A stretch of 64,000 nt of DNA. Source: Brevundimonas albigilva (lineage in GTDB: Bacteria > Pseudomonadota > Alphaproteobacteria > Caulobacterales > Caulobacteraceae). The DNA lies in the NCBI RefSeq assembly GCF_023503965.1, contig NZ_CP097298.1:1443001-1507000 (forward strand), in the 5' to 3' direction. Below, piece after piece: positions 1 to 10,166 of the stretch (position 1 is the first letter of the stretch; every line of letters begins with the position of its first letter). The translations under genes and the position numbers were made by a program. The notes beneath the pieces were generated by a model. The model had not been told where the DNA came from, made no database searches, and saw only the letters and a program-made list of their open reading frames with translations.

Positions 1-674
<674 letters not shown>

Positions 675-699
675 CCAAAGCAGCCGAGCGTTAACGCTC

Positions 700-1086
700 A
701 TGAAACCTTTGGCCTCGCCCGCCCTGGCCCGTCCGTTCGTCGAGACGACGAAGCCGGCCGTCGCGCGCGACTGGCCCCTGCGGCCCGAACGCGCCCAGAC
801 CGAAAGCGCCCAGACTGAACGGCCGCGCCGCGCCGAAGCGGGCGAGACCGTCGCGACCGAGGCCGCCAAGCGCCATCTGGAACAGCTGGCCGCCCATCTG
901 CGCATCCTCCAGACCAGCGGCGCGGCCAATCCGGCGATGGCGGCGATGCTGGCCTATGAGATGAAGGCGGCGCTGGGGGCCTATGCGGCGGCCGGCGCCG
1001 TCGCGCCGCCGATCGTCGGGCTGGACGCGCTGCGCGCCCGCGACCAGGCGGCCCCGCCGCCGCGACGCGTCAGCGTGGTCGTCTAG
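700..1086 (+). CDS. hypothetical protein, CtrA-box promoter
   Basis: A 128-residue soluble protein I do not recognise. Residues 1-50 are charged and low in complexity; a predicted helical stretch follows at about 50-95 (EAAKRHLEQLAAHLRILQ), with an Ala-rich end. It has no signal peptide or membrane segment. It is divergent from obgE and convergent with galU, whose stop codon it overlaps (TAG at 1084-1086 against galU's stop at 1083-1085). The CtrA-type box 26 bases upstream supports a real, perhaps cell-cycle-controlled, gene. There is no good ribosome-binding site; a palindrome occupies that position. Confidence 0.55.
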   Translation: MKPLASPALARPFVETTKPAVARDWPLRPERAQTESAQTERPRRAEAGETVATEAAKRHLEQLAAHLRILQTSGAANPAMAAMLAYEMKAALGAYAAAGAVAPPIVGLDALRARDQAAPPPRRVSVVV

Positions 1087-1961
1087 AGCAGCGCCGAAAT
1101 CGCCGCCCGCGCGGCCTCGCCCAGATCGGGGCGCTTCAGGGCCAGGGCGACATTGGCGCGCAGCAGGCCGATCTTGTCGCCGCAGTCGTGGGTGACGCCT
1201 TCGTATTCCACGGCGGTGAAGCTCTGGTCGGCCATCAGCCGGGCCATGGCGTCGGTCAGCTGGATCTCGCCGCCCGCGCCCTTTTCCTGGGTCGCCAGCA
1301 GGTCGAAGATTTCCGGCTGCAGGATGTAGCGGCCCGAGATCGACAGGTTTGACGGCGCCGTGCCTGCGGCGGGCTTTTCCACCATGCCCTTCATGACGAT
1401 GCGGGCGCCGTCGCGGCTGACCGGATCGACGATGCCGTATTTGTGGGTCTGGTCCTCGGGCACCGACTCCACGCCGATGATGTTGCCGCCGGTTTCCGCA
1501 TAGACCTGGGCCAGCTGCTTCAAGGCGCCGGGCTGGGAATCCACGATCACGTCCGGCAGGATGACGGCGAAGGGTTCGCGGCCGATGATGTCGCGGGCGC
1601 ACCAGACCGCGTGGCCCAGGCCCTTGGGCTGCATCTGGCGGGTGAAGCTCATTTCCCCGGCGGTCGCCAGTTCGGCGTTCATCATGGCCAGGATGTCGGT
1701 CTTGCCCTTGGCCTCCAGCTGGGCCTCGAGCTCGATCTGGTGGTCGAAATAGTCCTCGATGGCGCCCTTGGAGCGTCCGGTGACGAAGACGATGTGCTCG
1801 ATGCCGGCCTCGCGCGCCTCTTCCACGATGTAGGAGAGGATGGGCCGGTCGACGACGTTCAGCAGTTCCTTGGGCGTGGTCTTGGTGCCCGGAAGGACAC
1901 GGGTGCCGAGGCCCGCGACGGGCAGCACGGCCTTGCGCAGGCGCGCGGGAGTGGAAGTCAT
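1083..1961 (-). CDS. galU: UTP-glucose-1-phosphate uridylyltransferase
   Basis: A 292-residue nucleotidyltransferase that makes UDP-glucose from UTP and glucose-1-phosphate for envelope polysaccharide and glycolipid synthesis. The N terminus carries the sugar-nucleotide binding signature KAVLPVAGLGTRVLPGTK, followed by KELLNVVDRPILSYIVEEA; later come GLGHAVWCA and KPAAGTAPSNL. Length and start match the GalU family. It lies 80 bases downstream of pstS on the same strand and may be read with it. Confidence 0.95.
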   Translation of the reverse strand: MTSTPARLRKAVLPVAGLGTRVLPGTKTTPKELLNVVDRPILSYIVEEAREAGIEHIVFVTGRSKGAIEDYFDHQIELEAQLEAKGKTDILAMMNAELATAGEMSFTRQMQPKGLGHAVWCARDIIGREPFAVILPDVIVDSQPGALKQLAQVYAETGGNIIGVESVPEDQTHKYGIVDPVSRDGARIVMKGMVEKPAAGTAPSNLSISGRYILQPEIFDLLATQEKGAGGEIQLTDAMARLMADQSFTAVEYEGVTHDCGDKIGLLRANVALALKRPDLGEAARAAISALL

Positions 1962-2041
1962 GTATGATCCTGACAGCTGTCCCGCCCCTTCTAGCCGGTG
2001 CGGACCGGCGAAAGAAGGGGCGGAACGGCCATCGGTTCCCG

Positions 2042-3112
2042 TCAGCTGGCCGGGCGCTGCATCGGGGTCATGGCCTGGGCGGCGGCGCGCTGGGCGACCA
2101 GGTCGGCTTCCGGCAGCGGGATAAGGCCGCGATCCTGCAGATAGCCGCCGCGACCAGCGGCGCCCTCGGACAGGAATTCCTGAACGAACTGCGCCAGGCC
2201 CGGCGTCACGCCGACATGGGCCTTCTTCACATAGATGTAGAGGCTGCGCGACAGCGGATAGGAGCCGTCGGCGATGGTGTCGGCGTTCGGCTCGACGCCG
2301 TCGATGGTCTCGGCCTTCACCGTGTCCAGGTTCTGCTCGAGGAAGGAATAGCCGAACACGCCCAGCGACCCCGGCGTGCGGGTCAGGGTCTGGACGATGG
2401 CGTTGTCGTTCTCGCCCGAGTCGATCCAGGCGCCGTCCTCGCGCAGGGTGTGGGCGATGGCTTCGAAGCGGTCCTTGTCGCTCTCTTCCAGGGCGGCCGC
2501 CGCCGGCACCAGCTTGGCGCCCGGCGTCATGCCCAGCTCCAGGAAGGCGTCGCGCGTGCCCGAGGTGGGCGGCGGGCCATAGACCTGGATGCGCTGGTTC
2601 GGCAGGCCGGGGTTGACCTGGTTCCAGGTCTTGGCCGGATTGGTCACGAAGGCGCCGTTCGGGCCGGGCACTTCCTTGGCCAGGCCTTCGTAGAGGTCGT
2701 TCAGTTCGAAGTTGAAGCTGTTGCCGCTGCGCGCCGTGGCGATGACGATGCCGTCGAAGCCGATCTTCAGCTCGACGATCTCGGTGACGCCGTTCTTCTG
2801 GCACATGTCGAACTCGGACGCCTTCATCGGGCGCGAGGCGTTGGCGATGTCGGGCGTGGTCGGGCCGACGCCCTGGCAGAAGGCCTGGATGCCGCCGCCG
2901 GTGCCCAGGCTTTCGACTCGCGGCGCGGCGCCGCCCGAACTGCGCGCGAAGGTCTCGGCCACGCGGGTCGAGAAGGGGAAGACCGTCGAGGAGCCGGCCG
3001 CCCAGATACCCGCGCGGGCTCCGCCGCCGGCGCCGGCGCCATTGTCCCCGCAGGCCGCCAGAGCCAGCAGGGCGGCCGCCGAGGCGGCGAGTTTCAGAGT
3101 CCGGATCATCAA
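2042..3112 (-). CDS. pstS: phosphate ABC transporter substrate-binding lipoprotein PstS
   Basis: A 356-residue phosphate-binding protein. A lipobox (LLALAAC) near residue 21 predicts lipidation and anchoring on the periplasmic side. PstS-type ligand motifs are present: GSSTVFPF near residue 41, a TGGG-containing turn, and a TSGTRDAFLELG segment. Two adjacent ATG codons open the gene, and GGGAG lies just upstream. It follows phnE on the same strand by 74 bases; that gap holds a 7-bp-stem hairpin (3124-3143). The pstCAB permease genes are not next to it, as is common in Caulobacterales. Confidence 0.93.
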   Translation of the reverse strand: MMIRTLKLAASAAALLALAACGDNGAGAGGGARAGIWAAGSSTVFPFSTRVAETFARSSGGAAPRVESLGTGGGIQAFCQGVGPTTPDIANASRPMKASEFDMCQKNGVTEIVELKIGFDGIVIATARSGNSFNFELNDLYEGLAKEVPGPNGAFVTNPAKTWNQVNPGLPNQRIQVYGPPPTSGTRDAFLELGMTPGAKLVPAAAALEESDKDRFEAIAHTLREDGAWIDSGENDNAIVQTLTRTPGSLGVFGYSFLEQNLDTVKAETIDGVEPNADTIADGSYPLSRSLYIYVKKAHVGVTPGLAQFVQEFLSEGAAGRGGYLQDRGLIPLPEADLVAQRAAAQAMTPMQRPAS

Positions 3113-3186
3113 GGCTCTCCCTGAGCGTCGTGTTCGCGACGCTTAGAGCAGAGGATTGTGAAGGTTTTGCGCTTGCGCCCGACGGG

Positions 3187-4056
3187 TCAGAGCAGGCGCT
3201 TGCGCATGACCTGGGACAGGGTGTCGATCAGGGTCACGGCGACGACGATCACGATGGCGATGGCGGCGACGCGGCTGTAGTCGAAGGCCTGGATGCTCTC
3301 GAACAGGGTCTGGCCGATGCCGCCCGCGCCGATCAGGCCCAGCACGGTGGCCGCGCGGCTGTTCGATTCGAAGCGGTACAGGGCGAACGAGGTCCACAGC
3401 GGCGCGACCTGCGGGAAGACGCCCCAGACGATCTCGTGCAGCTGGCCCGCCCCGGTGGCGCGCACGCCCTCGACCGGCCCCTTGTCGATCGATTCCACGG
3501 CTTCCGAGAACAGCTTGGCCAGAACCCCGCCGGTGTTCAGCGCCAGGGCCAGCACGCCGGCCAGCGGGCCCAGGCCCACCGCGACGATGAACAGGGTGGC
3601 GATGACCAGGTCGGGGATCGAGCGCAGCAGGTCCATGACCCGGCGCACGATGAAGACCATCCAGCCGGGCGCGATGTTGCGCGAAGCCATCAGGCTGAGC
3701 GGCAGGGCCAGGAAGACGGCCAGGAAGGTGCCCCACAGGGCGATCTGCACCGTCAGCCACATCTGACCGGCCAGGCTGGCCGTCGGCTGGGTGAAGATCG
3801 CCTTGAAGGAGGTCCAGAAGTCGCCGGGCGGGAAGATGGCGCCCCAGTCGGGCTGCAGCAGTTCGGCGCCGTAGGTCGAGATGTTCTCGGAGCCCGAGAA
3901 CAGCCGACCGAAATTCTGCATGTCGACCTTGCCGAAGCTGGCGATCAGCACGATCGCCAGGCCGCCCCATAGCAGGACGTCGAAGGCCAGGGCCGAGGCC
4001 GAGCGCTTGGGCGGATTGGGGATGGCCGTCGGGCTCACGCCGCCCTTGACCGCCAT
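3187..4056 (-). CDS. phnE: phosphonate/phosphate ABC transporter permease PhnE
   Basis: A 289-residue inner-membrane permease with about six hydrophobic segments and the binding-protein-dependent transport loop EGVRATGAGQLHEIVWGVFP, followed by GLIGAGGIGQTLFESI. It forms the channel for substrate delivered by PhnD and powered by PhnC. The ATG at 4056 is conventional; a TTG at 4077 overlaps the phnD stop as TTGA and would add 7 residues, which fits the tight coupling of this operon. No C-P lyase genes are nearby, so the substrate (phosphonate, phosphite or phosphate) is open. Confidence 0.9.
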   Translation of the reverse strand: MAVKGGVSPTAIPNPPKRSASALAFDVLLWGGLAIVLIASFGKVDMQNFGRLFSGSENISTYGAELLQPDWGAIFPPGDFWTSFKAIFTQPTASLAGQMWLTVQIALWGTFLAVFLALPLSLMASRNIAPGWMVFIVRRVMDLLRSIPDLVIATLFIVAVGLGPLAGVLALALNTGGVLAKLFSEAVESIDKGPVEGVRATGAGQLHEIVWGVFPQVAPLWTSFALYRFESNSRAATVLGLIGAGGIGQTLFESIQAFDYSRVAAIAIVIVVAVTLIDTLSQVMRKRLL

Positions 4057-4073
4057 GTCCACGCGCGCGTCGG

Positions 4074-5087
4074 TCAAGGCTGGACCTCGCGCTTGGCGCG
4101 CAGCGCGGCCAGTTCGCGCTCGGCGGCGGCGACGCCGGCCTGGTCGTTCTTGGCGCGGGCTTCGCCCAGCTTCTGGTCGGCCACCATCTCGCGCACCGGG
4201 TCCAGGTAGCTGTCGTCGGCGGCGCGGAACATCGAATAGTTCAGACCCGCCAGAACCTGGCGCTGGCGCTCGGCCTCGGGGCCGTCGCCCTGGCCGTAGG
4301 TCAGGAAGAAGCTGCGGATCTTTTCCTTCAGCGCCGGGTCCAGGTCCTCGCGGATAGCGATGCCCGATTCCGGGATGGGCGGCGACTGCCAGATCTCCTC
4401 GATCTGATCCGCCAGGCGCGGATTCTCGCGCCTCATGAAGATGGTGTTGACCGAGTTGGAGGTCGCCACGTCCACCACGCCGGTGGCCACGGCGAAGGCG
4501 TTGGCCTGATGGTTCGCCGACCGCACGGTCGAGAAGCACTGGGCCGGCACGATGCCGCGCGGATTGAACAGGAAGGTCAGCGGGGCCAGGGTGCCCGAGG
4601 TCGACTGGGCGTCGCCGATGCCGAAGCTGTAGCGCTTACCGCACGCCAGGACGTCGTCCAGGGTGATGCCCGAGCCCTTCCGCACGATCAGGGTGGAGGT
4701 GTAGCTGTCGCGCCCTTCCGGATCGACGATGCGGGCGATCACCTCGGCGTTGGAGCGGTCCACGGCCTCCAGCAGCGGCTTGGCCGACAGCCAGCCCACC
4801 TGGGTCTGGTTGAAGCGCATGGCCTCGATCAGGACGTTGTAATTGCCCGCGAAGAACGGCTTCACCGGCACGCCGATCGCCTTGGACATGTCGTCCAGCA
4901 GCGGCTGCCACAGCGGGCCGGACGAGGCCTGGCCCTCGGCCGACAGGATGGAGAAGGTCAGTTCGGACGGCGTCGCGCCGGCCGCCTTCTTCTCGTCGCC
5001 GCCTCCGCAGGAGGCCAGGCCCATCAGCGCCGCGGCGGCGCCGACGGCCGCGAACAGGCGGCGGGACAGGGTGCGAGGCTGGCTCAT
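4074..5087 (-). CDS. phnD: phosphonate/phosphate ABC transporter substrate-binding lipoprotein PhnD
   Basis: A 337-residue solute-binding protein of the PhnD/SsuA-like family. The signal sequence ends in the lipobox LASC near residue 27. Ligand-domain motifs include PFFAGNYNVLIEAMRFNQ, GWLSAKPLLEAV and a GIGDAQSTSGTL turn that contacts oxyanion groups in this family. Residues after 290 form a charged helix. The start overlaps the end of phnC by 4 bases (ATGA). It is the periplasmic receptor of the PhnCDE importer. Confidence 0.92.
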   Translation of the reverse strand: MSQPRTLSRRLFAAVGAAAALMGLASCGGGDEKKAAGATPSELTFSILSAEGQASSGPLWQPLLDDMSKAIGVPVKPFFAGNYNVLIEAMRFNQTQVGWLSAKPLLEAVDRSNAEVIARIVDPEGRDSYTSTLIVRKGSGITLDDVLACGKRYSFGIGDAQSTSGTLAPLTFLFNPRGIVPAQCFSTVRSANHQANAFAVATGVVDVATSNSVNTIFMRRENPRLADQIEEIWQSPPIPESGIAIREDLDPALKEKIRSFFLTYGQGDGPEAERQRQVLAGLNYSMFRAADDSYLDPVREMVADQKLGEARAKNDQAGVAAAERELAALRAKREVQP

Positions 5088-5893
5088 GCCTTGGTCTCCC
5101 AGAAGGCGTCCTCGAATTCGGGACCGTAGATTTCGATCAGGCGCGCCTGGTCCAGCGCGGTGGAGGGGCCGTCATAGACGACCTTGCCGCCCTGCAGGGC
5201 GATCACCCGGTCGCAGTAGCGGATGGCGTAGTCGACCTGGTGCAGGGTGACGATCACGCCCAGGCCGTCGCGCTGGTTCAGCTCGACCAGCAGCTCCATG
5301 ACCTTGCGCGCCGAGACCGGGTCCAGCGAGGCCACGGGCTCGTCGGCCAGAATGGCCTTGGCGCCCTGGACGATGGCGCGGGCGATGGCGCCACGCTGCT
5401 GCTGGCCGCCGGACAGGGTGTTGGCCCTCTGGGCGGCGTAGTCGGAAACGCCGACGCGGTGCAGGGCCGCCATCGCCTTGTCCTTGTCGGCCTTGGGCCA
5501 GGCGCCCAGCAGCCCCTGCCAGGCCGGCAGCCGCCCCAGGGCGCCCAGCATGACGTTGGAGAACAGGCTCAGACGCCCGACCAGATTGAACTGCTGGAAG
5601 ATCATGCCCAGCTTGCCGCGCGCCTTGCGCACCGCGCCGGTGACCCTGCCGTCCTTCTGCACCGTCTCGCCGAAGACCGAGATCGTGCCCTTGCCGGGAT
5701 CGATCGACTGCAGGCCGGTGATCGAGCGCAACAGGGTGGACTTGCCCGAACCCGACGGTCCGATCAGGGCGACCATCTCGCCCGAGGCGACCTCGACCGA
5801 GACGCCGTCCAGCGCCTTTCGCGATCCGAAGGTCTTCGACACGTCGCGCGCCGAGACAAGCCCGGGAGCGGCGGCGGCTGCGGATGAACTCAT
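5084..5893 (-). CDS. phnC: phosphonate/phosphate ABC transporter ATP-binding protein PhnC
   Basis: A 269-residue ATPase, first gene of the phnC-phnD-phnE operon. It has Walker A (GPSGSGKSTLL) near residue 43, the Q-loop segment GMIFQQFNLV, the signature LSGGQQQRGAIARAI near 162 and Walker B (ILADEPVASLDP). It energises uptake through PhnE. About 108 bases separate it from the end of the DUF2254 gene upstream; I see no clear Pho box there. Confidence 0.94.
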   Translation of the reverse strand: MSSSAAAAAPGLVSARDVSKTFGSRKALDGVSVEVASGEMVALIGPSGSGKSTLLRSITGLQSIDPGKGTISVFGETVQKDGRVTGAVRKARGKLGMIFQQFNLVGRLSLFSNVMLGALGRLPAWQGLLGAWPKADKDKAMAALHRVGVSDYAAQRANTLSGGQQQRGAIARAIVQGAKAILADEPVASLDPVSARKVMELLVELNQRDGLGVIVTLHQVDYAIRYCDRVIALQGGKVVYDGPSTALDQARLIEIYGPEFEDAFWETKA

Positions 5894-6001
5894 GAACTCG
5901 CTGGAGAGGCTGTGGCGAAGGGCGCCGCAATACGCGGATGTGGCGTGTGGGCAAGTCTTAATCGCATGGACAGGACGATTTCGTCCAGTCTCGTGTCCGG
6001 C

Positions 6002-7235
6002 TCAGGCCGAGCGTGGGTCCTGGCGTCCGATCGCGGCGACGCGGGCGACATCGGCGGGGATCGGCAGGGCGGCCCGGGCGCGCTCCAGCGCCTCGTCCGC
6101 CATCGCCCGCGCCGGGGTCGCCAGGGCGTCCAGCGTCGACAGCGACAGAAGGCCCTTTCGCAGGCGCATGGCCACCGCCACGTCGCCCGAGCCGAAACGC
6201 GCGATCGGCCCGAAGACGTCGTCCAGCAGGTCCGCCTCCTGGATCGACGGCGCCAGCAGGCGATCGCATCGGGGCGCGTCCGGCCGCGCATGGGTCGCCC
6301 AGCCTTCCAGCAGCCGCACGCCGGCGCCGACGACCTGGATCGCCGTGCCCGGATCGTTGACCCCGGGGGACAGCGCCTTGGCCGCGATCTCGCCCAGCAC
6401 GATCAGGCCGAAGCGGGGATCCTGGTCGTAGGATCGGGAATCGCCGACGGCGAAGGCCGAGCGGAAGTCCCCCTGCGCCGCCTCGTCGCAGCGGGGCAGG
6501 TCGACCCGCGCCAGGACCTCGCCCCGCCGCACGAAGGCGCCCGGCGCCGCCACGACCTCGACCTGGCAATCGTGCTGTTCGGCCACGCCCTGGAGGCGGT
6601 CCGGATCGACGTTCTGAACATAGCCCGTCGAGACGGCGGTCACGTCCACGCCCGTCTCCAGCCGCCCACGCCGCCCGCCCAGCCACGGCGTGTCGCGGCG
6701 CTGATCCAGCGCCTGGCGCGCCTGGGCCTCCACCAGGTCGATCATGTGTCCGACCCGCGCCAGGCTGGACAGGCGGTTGATCCACGCCAGCAGGCGAAAG
6801 GCCACCAGCACGACCACCGCCAGGCTGAACAGGAACAGGATCGCGCGCCCGCCCTGGCCGTAATAATGCGCATTGATCGCCGTCACCGACACGATGGCGT
6901 AGAAACACCCCGACGAAGGTGGCCAGCGACTTCTGCGTCTCGCCGTCGCTGGTGACCAGGGCGGCCACGCGCGGGCTGGCCGCGCTGGACACAGACGTAT
7001 AGGCCGTCACCATCGCCCCCACCGAGAAGGTCGCCACGCTCAGCAGGCTGGAGGCCAGGATGGTCAGGATCGACTCGACCGACGGTCCGCCCAGGCGCTC
7101 GGCCATGTCCTTGGGCACCCACGGCGCCAGGAACACCGCCAGCAGGGAGGCCGCCACGCCCAGGCCGGCGTAGGCCGACGCCCGCACCCACAGTTGGCGC
7201 CGAAAGCGACGCCAGAAGAAAAGCCAGCGGTTCAT
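6002..7235 (-). CDS. DUF2254 membrane protein, frame broken near 6903
   Basis: A DUF2254 family inner-membrane protein of unknown function, about 411 residues once the frame is repaired. The N-terminal frame has two or more membrane segments and the family stretch SVATFSVGAMVTAYTSVSSA, ending at SLATFVGVF. The downstream frame resumes with YAIVSVTAINAHYYG and another membrane segment, then a soluble domain with GVNDPGTAIQVV and LSPGVND, which are DUF2254 landmarks. The break near 6900-6906 corresponds to two missing bases or one extra. Breaks of this kind recur across the window, so an assembly indel is more likely than a pseudogene. Confidence 0.85.
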
Positions 7236-7304
7236 GAATCCTCCGCCCCCTCAACGAAGCTGAGCCGTGACGGTTGCGGCGGTCCCGTCAGCGCCGGGTC
7301 GGGC

Positions 7305-8381
7305 TCAACGCAGCCACGGCGCCGGGTCGATGGGACGTTCGTCGCGGCGAAGCTCGAAATAGACGTCGCCGTCCGGTCCGGTGCGGCCCAGCGCCTGGCC
7401 GTCGGCGACGCGGGCGTCGGCCTGGACGTCCAGCGTCTCCAGCCCCGCGATCACCGCGCGCCAGCCCGGCCCCAGGTCCAGGATCACCACCTGGCCCCAG
7501 CCGCTGAGCGGCCCGGCGTAGGCGACCTTGGCCTCGGCCGGGGCGGCGACGACGGCCCGGTCGGCGCGCCAGCGCCAGCCGCTGGTCCCGTCGCCATAGG
7601 TCTGGGTCGGGCCGGTCCTGACCGGCGGCGTCAGCCGGCCCCGCCCGGCGGGAAGCGGCGCGGTCTCCGGGGCCGCGGCCACGGTCGCCGGCACGGCGCC
7701 GCCCAGCTCGCGGATCCGCCGTTCCAGCACGCCCGCTGCGCGTTCGGCGGCGCGGGCCTCGGCGCCCAGCACCGCGCTGAGCGCGCTCTTGCGGTCGCTG
7801 AGCGACTGGATTTCGCCGCGCAGGTCGCCTTGCTCGCTCTCGCTGGTCAACAGTTGTTCGGACGACAGCACCGCCAGGCGGCGCACGCGCATGATCTCGT
7901 CCTGGCGCGCCTTCAGCGTGGCGGCCTTGGCCTGGAGGTCGGGCGTCATGGCCTTGAGCAGGATGGCGGCGCGCACCGTGTCGACCGCCTTGTCGGCCGG
8001 CACCAGCAAAGGCGGCGGCGGCCGTCGGCTCATCATCTGCAGGGCGCTGAGCAGGCGGGTCTGGGCGCCGCGCTCGCGCGCCATGTCCGCCACCAGCGTC
8101 GCCTCCTGGCGGCTGAGCTGGGCCAGGCGCGCGCGTTGGACCTCCACGCGCCCGTCGCCGGTCGCCGCCTCGGCGCGCAGCGAGGCCAGGCGGCGCTCCA
8201 GCCGGGCCAGTTCGTCGCGCGCCGCGTCGGCGTCGGCCCGCAGGCGGCGCGCGCGGGCGGTCTCGTCGCGGAACTCGGCCTGGAGACGGGCCAGTTCGCT
8301 CTCCGGCGCCGGGCGGCCCGAGGCGGCGGGGGCGACGGCCAGGGCCGTCAGCAGCAGGGCGGGAACCAGGGCGCGGCGCAT
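7305..8381 (-). CDS. EnvC-type murein hydrolase activator (degenerate LytM)
   Basis: A 358-residue exported protein: signal peptide in residues 1-20, a long coiled coil (about 25-235, rich in Ala, Arg and Glu) and a C-terminal LytM/M23-fold domain. The segment GWGQVVILDLGPGWRAVIAG replaces the usual HGxGYxTLYAHL, so the zinc histidines are absent, as in EnvC-type activators that switch on amidases at division instead of cutting peptidoglycan. The ATG at 8381 lies one base after the rlmH stop. Its in-frame fusion to rlmH in the raw sequence comes from a frame break inside rlmH. Confidence 0.85.
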   Translation of the reverse strand: MRRALVPALLLTALAVAPAASGRPAPESELARLQAEFRDETARARRLRADADAARDELARLERRLASLRAEAATGDGRVEVQRARLAQLSRQEATLVADMARERGAQTRLLSALQMMSRRPPPPLLVPADKAVDTVRAAILLKAMTPDLQAKAATLKARQDEIMRVRRLAVLSSEQLLTSESEQGDLRGEIQSLSDRKSALSAVLGAEARAAERAAGVLERRIRELGGAVPATVAAAPETAPLPAGRGRLTPPVRTGPTQTYGDGTSGWRWRADRAVVAAPAEAKVAYAGPLSGWGQVVILDLGPGWRAVIAGLETLDVQADARVADGQALGRTGPDGDVYFELRRDERPIDPAPWLR

Positions 8382-8382
8382 C

Positions 8383-8849
8383 TCAATCGCGATGATAGGG
8401 CGATCCGGCAGGAGGATGGTCACGGCCCGGTACAGCTGTTCGGTCAGCATGGCGCGCGCCAGGGCGTGGGGCCAGGTCTGGGGGCCGAAGGCCAGGGTCG
8501 AGGCCGCCGCCGCGCGCACGCTGTCGTCCAGCCCGTCGGCCCCGCCGATGGCGAAGACCACGCGCCGCTCGCCCTGGTCGCGCAAGCGGGCCAGATGTTC
8601 GGCGAACGCGCGCGACGAATAGGTGCGGCCCCGCTCGTCGCAAGCGATCAGATGCGCCCCTTCGGCCGCGGCCAGGATCAGTTCGGCCTCGGGCGCCTTG
8701 CCGGGCTTCTTCGGTTCCAGATCGACGAGGTCCAGCGGACCCAGGCCCAGGGCGCGCCCGGCCAGGGTGGCGCGCCGGGCGTAGTCTTCGGCCAGGACCG
8801 CTTCCGGGCCCCGACCGGGCCGGCCGATGGCGACGACGCCCAGCTTCAC
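8383..8849 (-). CDS. rlmH: 23S rRNA (pseudouridine1915-N3)-methyltransferase, frame broken near 8412
   Basis: The SPOUT-family methyltransferase that modifies pseudouridine 1915 of 23S rRNA. Motifs: the family segment LIACDERGRTYSS, then VFAIGGADGLDD (SAM-binding knot) and LARAMLTEQLYRAVTIL. The conserved C terminus SPYHRD followed by TGA (8383-8385) lies in another frame. Adding one base near 8412 joins them and gives 155 residues, the same length as E. coli RlmH. Without repair the frame runs on into the envC-like gene. It follows rsfS by 4 bases. Confidence 0.9.
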
Positions 8850-8853
8850 GACA

Positions 8854-9279
8854 TCAGTCGCGCGCGGTGCGGTGGGCGGAATCGACCGCCCAGATCTTCT
8901 CGATGTTGTAGAAGGTGCGCACTTCCGGGCGGAACAGGTGCACGATCACGTCGCCGGCGTCGATCAGAACCCAGTCGCAGTGCGGCAGGCCCTCGACCTT
9001 GGCGCGGCCCAGGCCCTGTTCCTTCAGGGTGCGCAGCAGGTGGTCGGCGATGGCGCCGACGTGGCGGTGAGACCGGCCCGAGGCGACGATCATGGTGTCG
9101 GCCATGGCGCTCTTGCCCTTCAGGTCGATCAGGACGATCTCCTGGGCCTTGTCGTCGTCCAGGCGGGCCAGCAGCGCCTCTTCCAGCGGGGTGGCGCCGA
9201 TCGGGCGCGGGGCGGATTCGCCGACGGGACCGTCGGTGTCGAAGCCGTCTTCGGAATGGAGGGGTTCGATGGGGTCCAT
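8854..9279 (-). CDS. rsfS: ribosomal silencing factor RsfS
   Basis: A 141-residue member of the RsfS/Iojap family, which binds uL14 on the large subunit and blocks subunit joining during starvation. The core lies at about 35-135: DDDKAQEIVLIDLKGKSAMA, MIVASGRSHRHVGAIADHL, then GDVIVHLFRPEVRTFYNIEK and a terminal W. The N terminus has about 30 extra acidic residues. The order nadD-rsfS-rlmH on one strand is common in bacteria. Confidence 0.95.
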   Translation of the reverse strand: MDPIEPLHSEDGFDTDGPVGESAPRPIGATPLEEALLARLDDDKAQEIVLIDLKGKSAMADTMIVASGRSHRHVGAIADHLLRTLKEQGLGRAKVEGLPHCDWVLIDAGDVIVHLFRPEVRTFYNIEKIWAVDSAHRTARD

Positions 9280-9424
9280 CTCGTGCGCCGTGTTGGAGAC
9301 GGCGGCGTCTTGCGTATCGTACGCGGGCGAGGGGGTCAGCGGAGGGCTCCGGGAGCGTTGACTTAAAGCGGTCCTCTAGCACGGATGGGCCGGATCGTGA
9401 ACCGGCCATCCGATCAAGGCCGCG

Positions 9425-10003
9425 TCAGGACGGGACGACGCCCGCCCGCGCCGCGCGGATGGCGCTGGAGGAACGGGCGTTCAGGGGCGCCGTCAGATAG
9501 GTCCAGGCCGGGGCTTCCAGGCTGGGCAGCAGGCCCGCCTGCTCGGCCGGGACGCGGAAGCGGGAGAAGCGGGCCGCGGCCGGGGCGGTGCGGCTGTCCA
9601 GCAGCGATCCCGGCCGGGCGATCACCGCCACCGGCATCAGGCGCATGATGTCGGTCCAGCCCCGCCAGCGGTGGAAGTCGGCCAGATTGTCCGACCCCAT
9701 CAGCCAGACGAAGCGGACCCCCGGATGGCGCGCGACCAGGGCGCGCAGGGTGTCGACGGTCCAGCGCACCCCGATGCGGCTCTCGAAATCCGAAACGATC
9801 ATGGCCGGCCCCTGGGCCTGGCGCCGGGCCGAGGCCATGCGCGCGGCCAGCGGCGCGCTGTCGCGGACGGGCTTCAGCGGATTCTGGGGCGACACCAGCC
9901 AGACGACCCGGTCCAGGCCCAGCCGCCGCATCGCCGTCTCGGCCACATGGGCGTGGCCGTCATGGGCGGGATTGAACGAGCCGCCGAACAGACCGACCTT
10001 CAT
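9425..10003 (-). CDS. nadD: nicotinate-nucleotide adenylyltransferase
   Basis: A 192-residue enzyme that adenylates nicotinate mononucleotide in NAD biosynthesis. The nucleotidyltransferase signature GLFGGSFNPAHDGH sits at residues 4-17, and the C-terminal ATP-binding SSSAIR motif is near 182. I chose the ATG at 10003 because it puts the signature at the usual place; a GTG at 10132 in the same frame would add 43 residues of low-complexity sequence. It is first of the nadD-rsfS-rlmH group. Confidence 0.93.
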   Translation of the reverse strand: MKVGLFGGSFNPAHDGHAHVAETAMRRLGLDRVVWLVSPQNPLKPVRDSAPLAARMASARRQAQGPAMIVSDFESRIGVRWTVDTLRALVARHPGVRFVWLMGSDNLADFHRWRGWTDIMRLMPVAVIARPGSLLDSRTAPAAARFSRFRVPAEQAGLLPSLEAPAWTYLTAPLNARSSSAIRAARAGVVPS

Positions 10004-10166
10004 CCCCGGCGCCAGGATCAGGCCGTCGCGCAGCCCCCCGGGGCGGGGACCGCCGCCTTGGGGCGCGGAACCGGCGTGAAAGAAGGACAACGGCGTCTCG
10101 GACGGGGTTATGCTCAGCGGCGCCCTTACCACGCCCCCGAACGATCCGCATACCGATTTCTCCCCG

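Noticed and set aside
7305..8849. A 514-residue RlmH-EnvC fusion
   Set aside because: The conserved RlmH end SPYHRD with its stop lies in another frame, and one added base gives the exact family length; the EnvC start and signal peptide follow.
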